Positions 31,299 through 44,135 are shown, numbered from the stretch's first letter. The stretch: DNA of 64,000 bases from Capra hircus (GCF_001704415.2 NW_017189517.1:3545167-3609166), one strand, 5' to 3'. Program-made: numbers and translations. Notes: generated by a model from the sequence alone, not told the origin.

Positions 31299-34167
31299 CA
31301 CTCCATTTCTAGTATCACATAGAAGAATATCATTCTCTGATGACTTCTGTAATTACTGTGAAAAATATTTTTTCAAACCCACACTTGTCCCATGAACCAG
31401 ATCAAGTAGAGCTGATTGATCACATAGCAATCAGTGTCATCTCTTCTTTTTGCCTACCATGTTCAGAAATGACAGGTTAGTATACAGAAGCTTAACATAA
31501 TTATGGTTGGCTACAAAACACTGGTGATCAATGTCAACTGCAGCAAGTGTACTCACAAAGGTCTTACTTTCTTTTTTTTTAATGCAGTTGCTTAAGCTTT
31601 TAAGAGATTTGTGTTTTTTTGTTTTCTTTTTTCTTAGGTATATAAGAAAACAAGACTTTCTTTCATGAACCTCTTAAATTCAGTCATATTTGTTTCTCCC
31701 TGACAGGCTTTCTTTTTTTCTATTTTGAAAGTATTTTCTATTAACCATGGAATAGAGTCCTATGGTCCTGTGCTTCTTACCGTCCTCATAATATTCCATT
31801 TTTTTTTCCTACAGCTTAACCTATTCCTCAATAAGATACTCAGTATGAAATCATTTGTTTCCTTTCTTCCTAAGTCTAAAATCGACTTCTTCATTATTCT
31901 AAGTGAGTTTTGATAATAGTCTCTTCATGAGATCATTCCAAATGCATTATTGGTATAGTTCACAGACCCTAAATATCCATGAGAATCATTTTCCAAAATC
32001 ACGAAATGGGGATGGAGGTTGGTACATGGCCTCTATAGGTTATAAATGCCTTTTGACAAAAATCTATAATTGAGAATAGTAGTTTCCAGGAAGAGAAGCT
32101 GTTTTTGGTTTTGATTACAGTAACAGAAGCTTGTAACTAATTCTGCCTATTAAATGAATTATTGTGTATTTACTTTCTAGCTTCATAATTTTGGTACCTA
32201 TTATATAACTCGTATCTATCTATAGCCATTCAGCCCTCTTTTGAACTTTTGATCTATTAATTTAATCAAGAGCCAATTTGTCTAAAATAGTCATGCAGAA
32301 ATTAAATTGCATTTTGGAACCACATATTCCCCTACTTTGTCTCAAGCTTCAAAAGCCTTCACAGTGCAATGGCCCTAACCACATGTTAGAAACTCTTTAC
32401 CTGTCTCTTCAAACTCAATATAAAAGAAATCTCAGTTAACATATTTCCATGATCCCAACCCCAGATAACCTATCTCATCCTGTACCTGCCTATGTTACCA
32501 TATTTTATCCCTAAGAAGTGAAAGTAAAGAGAGATGAAAGACATTGTTTATCTTTATGTGTTTCCGTCCTGTAAGGTAGAGCCTCTTCATCCAAGGAGAG
32601 CTCAGAGTGGACCCAGAGCTACCAGGTTTAATTAAAATATAATTGAACTTATTTCATGTTTTCAGTTTACACTATCATTTTCAGAAGTTCAGTTAACATC
32701 TCCATACAGAAGGAGACATTGCAAATATTCTGAAGGAAATTGCATTACTGAAATGAGTGCACAACCATTACTGAACCCCATACCCATAACAAACAATGGT
32801 GATGAAAAACTTGGAGATAACACCACATTTTTTCTTCAAGATTTCCAAGGTCTGGTAGAAATGACATGAGTTGGAGAGCTATTTCCTCTTGTATCCTTTT
32901 CAATCCTTTCTTTGTGTCTCCTCTCTTCACAGCATGTTTGCTCCAAGTGTCTTCTTCATATGTTTGGCATTTGCATACACTGATTTCTGGAATCTTTTAT
33001 GAGGCCAATCTGTTGATGCCAATGGATGGTTGCCACACCCACAGCTGACTGCAGAAGCCAGCTTCTCTTTGGAACAAGAGCCCAGATTTGGCTACTCAAG
33101 CTAATAATTTAGGTACAGCTAAACGACTACCACCTCTTTGAAGGTGGAAAGATGAAGACACTTCTTTTGAATGTCAAATGCTGAGGCTGGGTTGGATTTC
33201 TGGTGAAATCTCCTTTACTGTGAAAGTGAGCTGGTGAGCATCACGTCTTTCTCCTCTTGGCTCCCAGTAAAGCCCTTGGTGAAACTCCTTCTATGGCACC
33301 AAGATTGCCTGCACAATAAAATAAGCTCTTTTTGCCCCTATCAGAGTACTGCTGGCTTTTGTCTGATTAACAGGATAAATTGCATTTTCTGTTCATAGAT
33401 TAAATCACCCTAGTCATTTAATTGAATCTACTCCTTCATGAACATGTTGGTTACCTGACTTAAAAATATACACTATTTTGAAGGTGTTATGGGCTAAACA
33501 TCTTTGTGCCTGCTATGAGTTAGTACCCAGCAAAGACATTAGTATCCATATTCTTGGAGAGTGTGTCCCCCTTTTCTGTTCTTCATGTATCACCATGATT
33601 AAATTCTTTCAGTTACAGTTCTGTGTATGAATGAGGAAGAACACAGTCCTTCAATACATGATATAATGTGCATCTGGTCCCTGGTAATTGTTATTTCCAA
33701 ATGCTAATATATTTCAAGAGAGAGAATGGTGTTTAAAACCAAATATGGAGAGAAAAATGTAGTTTATGTTCTTTGGGGTTCATCCAGGAAACTGAAAAAG
33801 GTTGGTATCATTTTTTAATATCTTTATTTCTTTCAATCTGCCAAAGTATGTCAAGGGACTAATTTTTCTCCTTGCTTGATATTTTGGTCTATGTGCCACA
33901 TTTCAAGTAGATATTCAAAAGGAAAAAGTGTCATAACTCATAATATCTGCTTTGCACACAGCCTCTTATGTGCCATTATAACTATGAACAAAGCCTACTA
34001 TTTTCTGACTTGGTTTACTTCCCTTTAAAACTGGAACTAGAATATAGAGATGTCTCTAATATTATGAGACGGAGTTTATTGTTATTTCCAAAAAACACTG
34101 AAAGGATCCCTAAGAAGAAGAATGATTAGACTCTTAGAAAAGACTAGAGGGCATAGCAGCACAGAAG
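31299..34167. other. Single-copy DNA, no gene seen
   Basis: 2.9 kb without a recognised repeat, exon or RNA gene. T-rich tracts at about 31568-31640. An AATAAA followed by T-rich sequence and 'gcttttgtctgatt' at about 33317-33370 looks slightly LTR-like, but no ends are visible. Confidence 0.55.
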
Positions 34168-34174
34168 CTCATTT
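34168..34174 (+). repeat. Short left TSD candidate of L1 copy 2
   Basis: ctcattt, also at 41988-41994; it runs into the T tract of the reversed poly(A), so the true TSD could be slightly longer. Confidence 0.5.
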
Positions 34175-34539
34175 TTTTTTTATGTAAAATTTATTAATTT
34201 TTATTTTTACTTTATTTTGGTTTATAATACTGTATTGGTTTTGCCATACATTGACATGAATCAGCCATGGGTGTACATGAGTTCCCAAATCCTGAACTCC
34301 CCTCCCACCTCCCCCCTCATATCATCTCTCTGGATCATCCCCATGCACCAGCCCCAAGCATGCTGCATCCTGTATCGAACATAGACTGGCGATTCGTTTC
34401 TTACATGATAGTATACATGTTTCAATGCCATTCTTGCATATCATCCCACCCTCTCCCACTCCCACAGAGTCCAAAAGTCTGTTCTAAACATCTGTGTCTC
34501 TTTTCCTGTCTCCCATACAGGATTATCATTACCATCTTT

Positions 34540-37500
34540 CTAAATTCCATATATATGTGTTAGTATACTGTATTGGTGTTTTTCTTTCTGGCTTACTTCA
34601 CTCTGTATAATCGGCTCCAGTTTCATCCACCTCCTTAGAACTGATTCAAATGTATTCTTTTTAATGGCTGAGTAATACTCCATTGTGTATATGTACCACA
34701 GCTTTCTTATCTGTTCATCAAATGATGGACATCTATGTTGTTTCCATGTCCTGGCTATTATAAACAGTGCTGCGATGAACATTGGGGTACATGTGTCTCT
34801 TTCAATTCTGGTTTCCTCGGTGTGTATGCCCAGCAGTGGGATTGCGGGTCATAAGGCAGTTCTATTTGCAATTTTTTTTAAGGAATCTCCACACTGTTCT
34901 CCATAGCAGCTGTACTAGTTTGTATTCCCACCAAAAGTGTAAGAGGGTTCCTTTTTCTCCACACCCTCTCCAGCATTTATTGCTTGCAGACTTTTGGATT
35001 GCTGCCATTCTGACTGGTGTGAAATGATACCTCATTGTGGTTTTGATTTGCATTTCTCTGAGAATGAGTGATGTTGAGCATCTTTTCAAGTGTTTTTTAG
35101 CCATCTTTATGTCTTCTTTGGAGAAATGTCTGTTGAGTTCTTTGGCCCATTTTTTGATTGGGTCATTTACTTTTCTGGAATTAAGCTGCATAAGTTGTTT
35201 TTATATTTTTGAGATTAGTTGTTTATCAGTTGCTTCATTTGCTATTATTTTCTCCCATTCAGAAGGCTGTCTTTTCACCTTACTTATAGTTTCCTTTGTT
35301 GTACAGAAGCTTTTAATTTTAATTAGATCCCATTTGTTTATTTTTGCTTTTATTTCCAGTATTCTGGAGGTGGATCATAGAGGATCCTGCTGTGATTTAT
35401 GTCGGAGAGTGTTTTGTCTATGTTCCCCTCTAGGATTTTTACAGTTTCTGATTTTACTTTTAGATATTTAATCCATTTTGAGTTTATTTTTGTGTATGGT
35501 GTTAGAAAGTGATCTAGTTTCATTCTTTTACAAGTGGTTGACCAGTTTTCCCAGCACCACTTGTTAAAGAGATTGTCTTTACTCCATTGCATATTCTTGT
35601 CTCCTTTGTCGAAGATAAGGTGTCCATAGGTGTGTGGATTTATCTCTGGGCTTTCTATTTTGTTACATTGATCTATATTTCGGTCTTTGTGCCAGTACCA
35701 TACTATCTTGATGACTGTGGCTTTGTAGTAGACCATGAAGTCAGGCAGGTTGATTCCTCCATTTCCATTCTTCCTTCTCAAGATTGCTTTGGCTATTCAA
35801 GGTTTTTTGTACATCCATACAAATCTTGAAATTATTTGTTCTAGCTCTGTACCAGCTACCGCTGGTAGCTTGATAAGGATTGCATTCAATCTGTAGATTG
35901 CTTTGGGTAGTATACTCATTTTCACTATATTGTTTCTTTCAATCCATGAACATGGTATATTTCTCCATTTATTAGTGTTCTCTTTGATTTCTTTCATCAG
36001 TGTTTTATAGTTTTCTATATATAGGTCTTTAGTTTCTTTAGGTAGATATATTCCTAAGTATTTTATTCTTTTCATTGCAATGGTGAATGGAATTGTTTCC
36101 TTAATTTCTTTTTCTACTTTCTCGTTATTAGTGTATAGGAATGCAAGGGATTCTGTGTGTTGATTTTATATCCTGCAACTTTACTATATTCATTGATTAG
36201 CTCTAGTCATTTTCTGGTGAATGTTTAGGGTTTTCTATGTAGAGGATCATGTCATCTGCAAACAGTCAGAGTTTTACTTCTTCTTTTCCAATTTGGATTC
36301 CTTTTATGTCTTTTTCTGCTCTAATTGCTGTGGCCAAAACTTCCAGAACTATGTTGAATAGTAGCAGTGAAAGTGGGCACCCTTTGTCTTGTTCCTGGCT
36401 TTAGGGGAAATGCTTTCAATTTTTCACCATTGAGGATAATGTTTGCTGTGAGTTTGTCATCTATAGCTTTTATTATGTTGAGGTATGTTCCTTCTATTCT
36501 TGCTTTCTGGAGAGTTTTTATCATAAATGGATGTTGAATTTTGTCAAAGGCCTTCTCTGCATCTATTGAGATGATCATATGGCTTTTATTTTTCAGTTTG
36601 TTAATGTGGTGAATTACATTGATTGATTTGCGGATTTTGAAGAATCCTTGCATCCCTGGGATAAAGCCCACTTGGTCATGGTGTATGATCTTTTTAATGT
36701 GTTGTTGGATTCTGATTGCTAGGATTTTGTTAAGGATGTTTGCATCTATGTTCATCAGTGATATTGGGCTGTAGTTTTCTTTCCTTGTGGCATCTTTGTC
36801 AGGTTTTGGTATTAGGGTAATGGTGGCCTCATAGAAAGAGTTTGGAAGTATACCTTCCTCTGCAATTTTCTGGAAGAGTTTGAGTAGGATAGGTGTTATC
36901 TCTTTTGTAACTTTTTGGTAGAATTCATCTGTGAAGCCGTCTGGACCTGGGCTTTTGTTTGCTGGAAGATTGCTGATTACAGTTTCCATTTCCATGCTTG
37001 TGATGGATCTGTTAAGATTTTCTATTTCTTCCCAGTTCAGTTTTGGAAAGTTGTACTTTTCTAAGAATTTGTGCATTTCTTCCACGTTGTCCATTTTATT
37101 GGCATATAATTGCTCATAGTGGTCTCTTATGATCCTTTGTATTTCTGTGTTGTCTGTTGTGATCTCTCCATTTCCATTTCTAATTTTATTGACTTGATTT
37201 TTCTCCCTTTGTTTCTTGATGAGTCTGGCTAATGGTTTGTCAATTTTATTTATCCTTTCAAAGAACCAGCTTCTGGCTTTGTTGATTTTTGCTATGGTCT
37301 CTTTTGTTTCCTTTGCATTTATTTCTGCCCTAATTTTTAATATTTCTTTCCTTCTACTAACCCTGGGGTTCTTCATTTCTTCCTTTTCTAGTTGCTTTAG
37401 GTGTAGAGTTAGGTTATTTATTTGACTTTTTCTTGTTTCTTGAGGTATGCCTGTATTGCTATGAACTTTACTGTTAGCACTGCTTTTATAGTGTCCCACA

Positions 37501-38357
37501 GGTTTTGGGTTGTTGTGTTTTCATTTTCATTCGTTTCTATGCATATTTTGATTTCTTTTTTGATTTCTTCTGTGATTTGTTGGTTATTCAGAAGTGTGTT
37601 GTTCAGCCTCCACATGTTGGAATTTTTAATAGTTTTTCTCCTGTAATTGAGATCTAATCTTAATGGATTATGGTCAGAAAAGATGCTTGGTATGATTTCG
37701 ATTTTTTTTTAATTTATCAAGATTAGATTTATGGCCCAGGATGTGATCTGTTCTGGAGAAGTTTCTGTGAGCACTTGAGAAAAAGGTGAAATTCATTGTT
37801 TTGGGGTGAAATGTCCTATAGATATCAATTAGGTCTAAGTGGTCTATTGTATCATTTGAAGTTTGTGTTTCTTTTTTAATTTTCTGTTTAGTTGATCTGT
37901 CCATAGGTGTGAGTGGGATATTAAGGTCTCCCACTATTATTGTGTTATTGTTAATTACCCCTTTCATACTTGTTAGCATTTGTCTTACATATTGCGGTGC
38001 TCCTATGTTGGGTGCATATATATTTATAATTGCCATATTTTCTTCTTGGATTGATCCTTTAATCATTATGTAGTGGCCTTCTTTGTTTGTTTTCACAGCC
38101 TTTGTTTTAAAGTCTATTTTATCTGAAATGAGTATTGCTACTCCTGCTTTCTTTTGGTCTCTATTTGCGTGGAATATCTTTTTCCAGCCCTTTACTTTCA
38201 GTCAGTATGTGTCCCTTGTTTTGAGGTGGGTCTCTTGTAGGCAGCATATATAGGGGTTTTGTTTTTGTATCCATTCAGCCAGGCTTTGCCTTCTGGTTGG
38301 GGCATTCAACCCATTTACATTTAAGGTAATTATTGATAAATATGATCCCATTGCCAT
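34540..38357 (-). pseudogene. L1 ORF2 (endonuclease-RT), inactivated, copy 2
   Basis: Start ATG at 38355-38357 (MAMGSYLSIITLNVNGLNAP). Endonuclease at about 37674-38096 and upstream (NIYAPNIGAPQYV, GDLNIPLTPMDRS). A long RT piece at 36321-37499 covers the linker and fingers/palm: SPGPDGFTDEFYQK, ATITLIPKPDKD, HHDQVGFIPGMQGFFKI and the motif A block IISIDAEKAFDKIQH. It then shifts frame before the PLLFNIVLE block. FADD at 36251-36262 is preceded by TGA at 36266-36268 and followed by a frameshift at about 36200-36230, both also in copy 1. C-terminal pieces at 35797-36075, 35350-35781, 34862-35191 and 34540-34782 (ends SILTHIYGI). Confidence 0.92.
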
Positions 38358-38408
38358 TTACTTTATTATTTTGGGTACAGATTTGTACTCCCTTTTTGTG
38401 TTTCCTAT

Positions 38409-39330
38409 CTAGAGAATATCCTTTAGCATTTGCTGGAGAGCTGGTTTGGTGGTGCTGAATTCTCTCAGCTTTTGCTTGTCTGTAAAGCTTTTGATTTCTC
38501 CTTCATATTTGAATGAGATCCTTGCTGGGTACAGTAATCTGGGCTGTTGGTTATTTTCTTTCATCACTTTAAGTATGTCTTGCCATTCCCTCCTGGCCTG
38601 AAGAGTTTCTATTGAAAGATCTGCAGTTATCCTTTTGGGAATCCCCTTGTGCATTATTTGTTGTTTTTCCCTTGCTGCTTTTAATATTTGTTCTTTGTGT
38701 TTGATCTTTGTTAATTTGATTAATATGTGTCTTGGGGTTTTTCACGTTGGGTTTAACCTGTTTGGAGCTCTCTGGGTTTCTTGGACGGGTGAACAATTCC
38801 TTCCCCATTTTAGGGAAGTTTTCAACTATTATCTCCTCAAGGATTTTCTCATGGCCTTTCTTTTTGTCTTCTTCTTCTGGGACTCCTGCAATTCGAATGT
38901 TGGAGCATTTCATATTGTCCTGGAGGTCTCTGAGATTGTCCTCATTTCTTTTAATTCGTTTTTCTTTTTTCTTCACTGATTCATTTATTTCCACCATTCT
39001 ATCTTCTATTTCACTAATCCTATCTTCTGCCTCCGTTATTCTACTATTTGTTGCCTCCAGAGTGTTTCTGATCTCATTTATTGCATTATTAGTTATACAT
39101 TAACTCATTTTTATTTCTTCTAGGTCCTTGTTAAACCTTTCTTGCATCTTCTAAATCCTTGTCTCCAGGCTATTTATCTGTGATTCCATTTTGATTCAAG
39201 ATTTTGGATCATTTTCACTCTCATTATTCGGAATTCTTTCTCAGGTAGATTCCCTATCTCTTCCTCTTTTGTCTGGTTTGGTGGGCATTTCTCCTGTTCC
39301 TTTACTTGCTGTGTATTCCTGTCTCTTCAT
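38409..39330 (-). pseudogene. L1 ORF1 (RNA-binding protein), inactivated, copy 2
   Basis: Start at 39328-39330 (MKRQEYTASKGTGEMPTKP), stop at 38409-38411; about 307 codons if repaired. The piece 38569-38997 covers the end of the coiled coil and the RNA-recognition segment (VEINESVKKKEKRIKRNED, CSNIRIAGVPEEEDKKKGH), with a frameshift after the FPKMGKEL region. The piece 38409-38654 is the C-terminal domain (DILKVMKENNQQPRLLYPA, FSTTKPALQQMLKDIL). Confidence 0.9.
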
Positions 39331-41987
39331 CTTGGTTATACTGCTGCTTTTGGGGTGGCCTTTCTGTGTTCTGGTAATTTATGGTGTTCTCTTTATTATG
39401 GAATTTCCTCACTGTGGGTGGGGTTGTATCAGTGGCTTGTTATGGTTTCTTGGTTAGGGAAGCTTGTGTCATAGTTCTGTTGGGTGGAGCTGGATTTCTT
39501 CCCTCTGTAATGCAATGAAGTGTCCAGTAATGTGTTTTGAGATGTCTATGGTTTTGGAGTGATTTTGATCTGCCTATATATTGAAGCTCAGGGATGTGTT
39601 CCTGTGTTGCTGGAGAATTTGGGTGGTATGTCTTGCTCTGGAACTTGTTGGCCCTTGGGTGGTGCTTGGTTTCAGTGTAGGTATGGAGGTGTTTGATGAG
39701 CTCCTATCGATTAATGTTCCCTGGAGTCAGGAGTTCTCTGATGTTCTCAGGATTTGGACTTAAGCCTCATGCTTCTGGTTTTCAGTTTTATTTTTACAGT
39801 AGCCTCAAGACTTCTCCATCTATACAGCACCAATGATAAAACATCTAGCTTAAAGATGAAAAGTTTCTCCACATTGAGGGACACCCAGAGAGGTTCACTG
39901 AGGTACATGGAGAAGACAAGAAGGAAGGGGTAGTTAGAGGTGACTGGAATCAGATGGTGTGGGATCAAAAGAGGAGAGAGCAAGCTAGCCAGTAATCACT
40001 TCCTTGTGTGCACTCCACAGTCTGGAACGCTCAGCGACGTTCATGGAGTTATACAGGGAAGAGGAGAGGGAGGAAGTAGACAGAGGTGGCCAGGAGGATA
40101 AAAGAGGGAAATGAAAAGGAGAGAGACAGATCCAGCCAGTAACTTGTTCCCTAAGAGTTCTCCACCGTCTGGAACACACAGATATTCACAGAGTTGGGTA
40201 GAGAAGAGAAGCAGGAGGGAGGAGGCAGAGACAAGCTGGTGGAGAAAAAGGAGAGTCCAAGGGAGGAGAGAGTGGTCAAACAAGTAATCTCGCTCTCAGG
40301 TAAAATTGGGTACTGAAGATTTGGTTTTTAAATGTACAAAATTGAAAACAAATACCAAAAAGCAAGGATTAAAAATCTAGAGTAGAGGTTGGATTTTCAA
40401 AAATACAATATTAAAGAGAAGAGGAAGAAAAAAAAAACAAAGTCTCGACAATTATTAAAAAACAAGAACCACAAAATATATATATATACGGCGTTTGCTT
40501 TAAAACTAGGGTCTTTTTTTGAAAAGTAATAGAAGGTTATAAAAATTCAAATTAAAGGAGAAATAGAGGACTTAAAATTTTTTTAAGTTAAAAAAAAGAA
40601 GAAAAAGAAAAGAAGAAAAAACAATCAAACAACAACATCAACAACAACAAAAAAAAGAGAATGGTCATAAAAACAGTAAAGATATTTCTGTGACTTCCTC
40701 TGGTGTTGTGGGCAGTGTGGGGTCACTTCCAAGGTGGTTCCCTCTGTTTAGCTTCTTCTGTTTGCTGGTCTCTTCAGTGTCTGATTTCTGCCCTGACATA
40801 AGGGGGGCGGTGGTGGACCCTTTTTTTTTTTTTAGGCTCACTTGTTCAGTTGTGCTGTGAGGAGGGAGGGATGCTTCAAACAAATAACACTGGCGTGTGC
40901 TCGCAGTGTCTCAGCCACACTGGGCATGCCCCTGCACATGGTGCACACTGCTCAGGCTCTTCGTTGCTCTGCTGGGAACCGTCTGAGGCCGGCCCTATTC
41001 TGTGTCCACCTCCCTGGTCTAAGCCACTCAGGCTCGGCTCTCAGGTAGCCCTCAGAGGCACAGATTCAGTTGGGCCTACGTTTTTTGTCCTTCCCAGGAC
41101 CGAGTAGCTCAGGTGTTTGGCGAGCGCAGTCACTGCGACTTATCGCCTTTCCCGTCCCTGCTGCTCAGTTTTCTGGGTGTACCGCTGGTGCCCTTTGTCA
41201 GGCGGATGGTGACTTTCCAGGACCCCAAGAAGTCTTAGCAAAGAAGCCTGCTTGCAGTTTGGTACGTAAAGTCTCTCCGGGGCTGCGATTGCCCCCTTCC
41301 AGCCCTTATGACTCTGGCTGCCTGTCACCGGAGGGAGATGGTCTGCAGCCGGCTATTTCTGTTCCATCCTTTGTTCTGTGTGAGGTCCTGGTGGTGTCTT
41401 ATGTTAGAGCTTTTCACGTGGTAGCTATCCCACAGTCTGGTATGCTAGCCCAAGTTAGTTCGCTCTGGTTACACTCACGGCATTCCAGCCCAATTCTTAA
41501 AAAGCAGTTCAGCCCGCACCTCCCTGCCCAGCCCCCCACTTGCTAGTGGTGGATGCAGGCATCTGTGCTGCTTCTCTGCTGGGGGAATTACCGTTGGGCT
41601 CGTAATCTGTTGGTTTTAATTATTTATTTATTTTTCTTCCCTGTTATGTTGCCCTCTGTGCTTCCATGGCTTGCCACAGACTCAGCAGCGAGAGTGTTTC
41701 CTGGTGTTTGGAAACTTCTCTGTTTTTAAGACTCCCTTCCCAGGACAGGACTCCCTTCCTAGGATGGAGCTCCCTCCCTACTTCCTTTGTCTCTTTTTTC
41801 ATCTTTTATATTTTTCCTACCTGTTTTTGAAGTCAATTATCTGCTTTTCTGGGTGCCTGATGTCCTCTGCCAGCATTCAGAAGTTGCTTTGTAGAATTTA
41901 CTCAGCGTTGAAATATTCTTTTGATGAATTTGTGGGGGAGAAAGTGGTCTCCCCATCCTATTCCTCCACCATCTTAGGACCGCCCTC
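39331..41987 (-). promoter_or_regulatory. L1_BT 5'UTR / internal promoter, copy 2
   Basis: 2.66 kb before ORF1, with the same order as copies 1 and 3: GC/CpG-rich distal part (about 40700-41987), A-rich middle (about 40310-40660) and tandem units (39861-40282). Presumed relic promoter. Confidence 0.8.
39861..40282 (-). repeat. Tandem ~145-bp units in L1 5'UTR, copy 2
   Basis: Units at about 39861-39989 (partial), 39990-40135 and 40136-40282, homologous to each other and to the arrays in copies 1 and 3. Confidence 0.82.
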
Positions 41988-42176
41988 CTCATTTGCTAAT
42001 TTACTTAACAAGTGTTTGTGAAGTCCATGTTACTGCCAGTCATATAGATGTTTTATTGCATTGACAAAATGGCACATGTAAGGAAGTAATGTTCAGGTTC
42101 TCTGTATTTCTAAAGCTCCAGAAGAGGACCAAATTGCTAAATACATTACTTTAAAAAATAAAAACATTTAAATAAC
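41988..42176. other. Single-copy spacer
   Basis: Right flank of L1 copy 2; the first 50 bp faintly resemble a reversed L2/MIR end, not firmly. Confidence 0.4.
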
Positions 42177-42360
42177 ATTTGGCTCAGATGGTAAAGAATC
42201 CAACTGCAATGTGAGAGACCTGGGTTCAATCCCTGGGTTGGGAAGATCCCTTGGAGAAGGGAATGGTAATACACTCCAGTATTCTCGCCTGGAGAATGCC
42301 CATTGACAGAGGAGCCAGGTGGGCTACAGTCTATGGAGTCGCAAAGAGTCAGACACTAAG
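42177..42360 (+). mobile_element. Bov-tA SINE
   Basis: tRNA-like head (ggctcagatggtaaagaatc, gggttcaatccctgggttg) and Bov-A body ending gcaaagagtcagacac. Same structure as at 5068. Confidence 0.93.
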
Positions 42361-43189
42361 CACAAGCAAGTTATAGACACACGGGTTTCAGATCAGTAAA
42401 AAAAATTTTCTGAATAAGGGGAAAATAAAGCTGTTAAAAGGAAACAACAACAACAACAAAACCCAATGGACTTATCTGTCCATTGTATGGGGTGGAGGGG
42501 GGAGTGTATCTGTCATCAATTGACATTCTATTTCAGAAGCCATATTTTAAGAGTCTGACGAAATTAATTTCATATTAGGTGGAAAGTTGGATTACATTAT
42601 GACTCCCAACTAATTCTACTTATGTCTGTGACTGATCCCATATTGGCAGCTTTGCTGTCTTCTCCTGGATGTCTTAGAGCAAACCATGGCACTTCTCTGA
42701 AATCTCACCAGAGAAAACACATAGACACTAACAAGAAATTTTAAAAAAAATTACAGAATGTTTGGTTGCAGAAATAAAGAATTATTTATATTATTATAAA
42801 ATTTCTCTTTATTTATTTGTATTTTTAAAAATTTTAAAAAATAAATTTCTCATTAAAATTCCCATCAGATATCTTTTTGCCACCCGAAAAGTCCATTTGA
42901 CTCCAGCCATAGAGTTTTTTTCCCAGACTCTTTCTTCAAGTGCCCCTTAATCTTAATCTTGCTTCTTTTTTCCCAAAGATCCAACACTAATCCCTTGATC
43001 TTCCACAATCTGTATTTGTGTTTATGTTTTAAAGGTACAGTTGTTAAGGGTCAGAAAGCTCTTTCAGTTCTTACTTTCCATACCTATCAGTTATTACTTC
43101 CTTCAAGGAAATAATCATCTGTTAGTTGTCAGGATCCATTCTTGAAGATGTGTATGAACAATAAAACACATATTTCTTCTGTCATAGAA
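42361..43189. other. AT-rich single-copy DNA, no gene seen
   Basis: No recognisable element; one CAA-rich stretch at about 42445-42460. Confidence 0.55.
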
Positions 43190-43255
43190 GAACCATTTTG
43201 CACAGTGCCTAGCACACAGTAGCCACTCAACAAAGAATAGCTGCTATTATTGCTC
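43190..43255 (+). mobile_element. L2/MIR 3'-end fragment (ancient)
   Basis: 'cacagtgcctagcacacagt' followed by 'agccactcaacaaagaata' matches the common 3' end shared by L2 and MIR. Confidence 0.65.
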
Positions 43256-43633
43256 TATTTTATTTGTGTGTTCATTAAAAATACTTGTTGTATGGTTACC
43301 ATGGGCTTACTAGCACTCCTCTAGAAACTGACCATGACAATGATAAATGAAACTTCTGCCCTTATTGTTATTACATTCCAGTGAAAGGAAATAGAAGAGA
43401 GGTCTATGCTATGATAAAGTAACTAGGCAACAAGTACTAAGAAACACAATAAATCAAGATAAGGGGATCAATAGAGATGTTGTTGATTCTTTCAAATATG
43501 GTTATCAGGAAAAATTTCGAGAATCATATGGGCCATGAGGAATATCTTCAAGAGAGGTAGCCAGAAAACTCGCTAAATCTAAACAACTAAGAGTAATAAT
43601 TCAGTTTACCCAGAATAAAGTCTCTTTAAATTA
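43256..43633. other. Single-copy DNA, no gene seen
   Basis: Part of 43310-43440 vaguely resembles reversed L2 (cattccagtgaaaggaaatag); not called. Confidence 0.45.
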
Positions 43634-43905
43634 AAATGTCCATAGAGAACAGACTGGTGTTTGCCAAGGGAGAGGGGGTTGGGGGAAGGATGGAGTGGGA
43701 GGCTGAGGTTAGCAGATATAAGCTTTTATTCATAGGATGGGTAAACAATAAGGTCCTACTGCATAGTACAGAGAACAGTATTCAATATATTATAATAAAC
43801 CATAATGGAAAATAATATAAAGAAGGATGTATATATATATAGAACAGTATCACTTTGCTATACAGCAGCTGATAACTCAACATTGTAAGTCAACTGTAAC
43901 TCAAT
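43634..43905 (+). mobile_element. Older artiodactyl L1 3' end
   Basis: 3'UTR of an L1 older than the L1_BT copies: 'agaacagactggtgtttgcc', 'aacaataaggtcctactgca', 'atcactttgctatacagcag', 'aactgtaactcaatag'. A short reversed piece of the same family is at 48772-48836. Confidence 0.8.
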
Positions 43906-43948
43906 AGAAAAGACTGTCCAGTCTTGAATTATATACATAGACAAATGA

Positions 43949-43967
43949 GTGTGTGTGTGTGTGTGTG
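43949..43967 (+). repeat. (GT)n microsatellite
   Basis: Nine to ten GT units next to a SINE end. Confidence 0.92.
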
Positions 43968-43968
43968 A

Positions 43969-44085
43969 CAGTCGCTCAGTTGTGTCTGACTCTTTGTGAC
44001 ACCATGGCTGAAGCCCACCAGGCTCCTCTGCCCATGGGATTCTCCAGGCAAGAATATTGGAGCAGGTTGCCATTCCCTTCCCCAA
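43969..44085 (-). mobile_element. Bov-A / Bov-tA SINE body
   Basis: Reversed Bov-A sequence (gtcgctcagttgtgtctgac, ccaggcaagaatattggag) without the tRNA-like head. It is flanked by GT and TA repeats. Confidence 0.9.
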
Positions 44086-44135
44086 CATAGACACATATTC
44101 ATATATGTATATGTACATATATATATATGTGTGTA

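Larger units (their letters stand above)
34175..41987 (-). mobile_element. Full-length L1_BT element (copy 2)
   Basis: 7.8 kb on the - strand, from reversed poly(A) at 34175 to the 5' terminus at 41987 (sense ggagggcggtcc). Same order of parts as copy 1: 2.66-kb 5'UTR, ORF1, ORF2, 3'UTR. Slightly less broken than copy 1: the longest ORF2 piece has 392 codons. Flanks are single-copy and unlike those of copy 1, so it is an independent insertion rather than part of a duplicated block. Confidence 0.95.

Noticed and set aside
33300..33375. Possible LTR R/U5 with polyadenylation signal
   Set aside because: Only one AATAAA and a T-rich stretch; no LTR termini, TSD or internal sequence could be found.
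36321..37499. A 392-codon reverse-transcriptase gene (retroviral pol or group II intron type)
   Set aside because: It is L1 ORF2: it lies between L1 endonuclease and C-terminus in an element with L1 5'UTR, ORF1 and poly(A), and the RT motifs are of L1 type.
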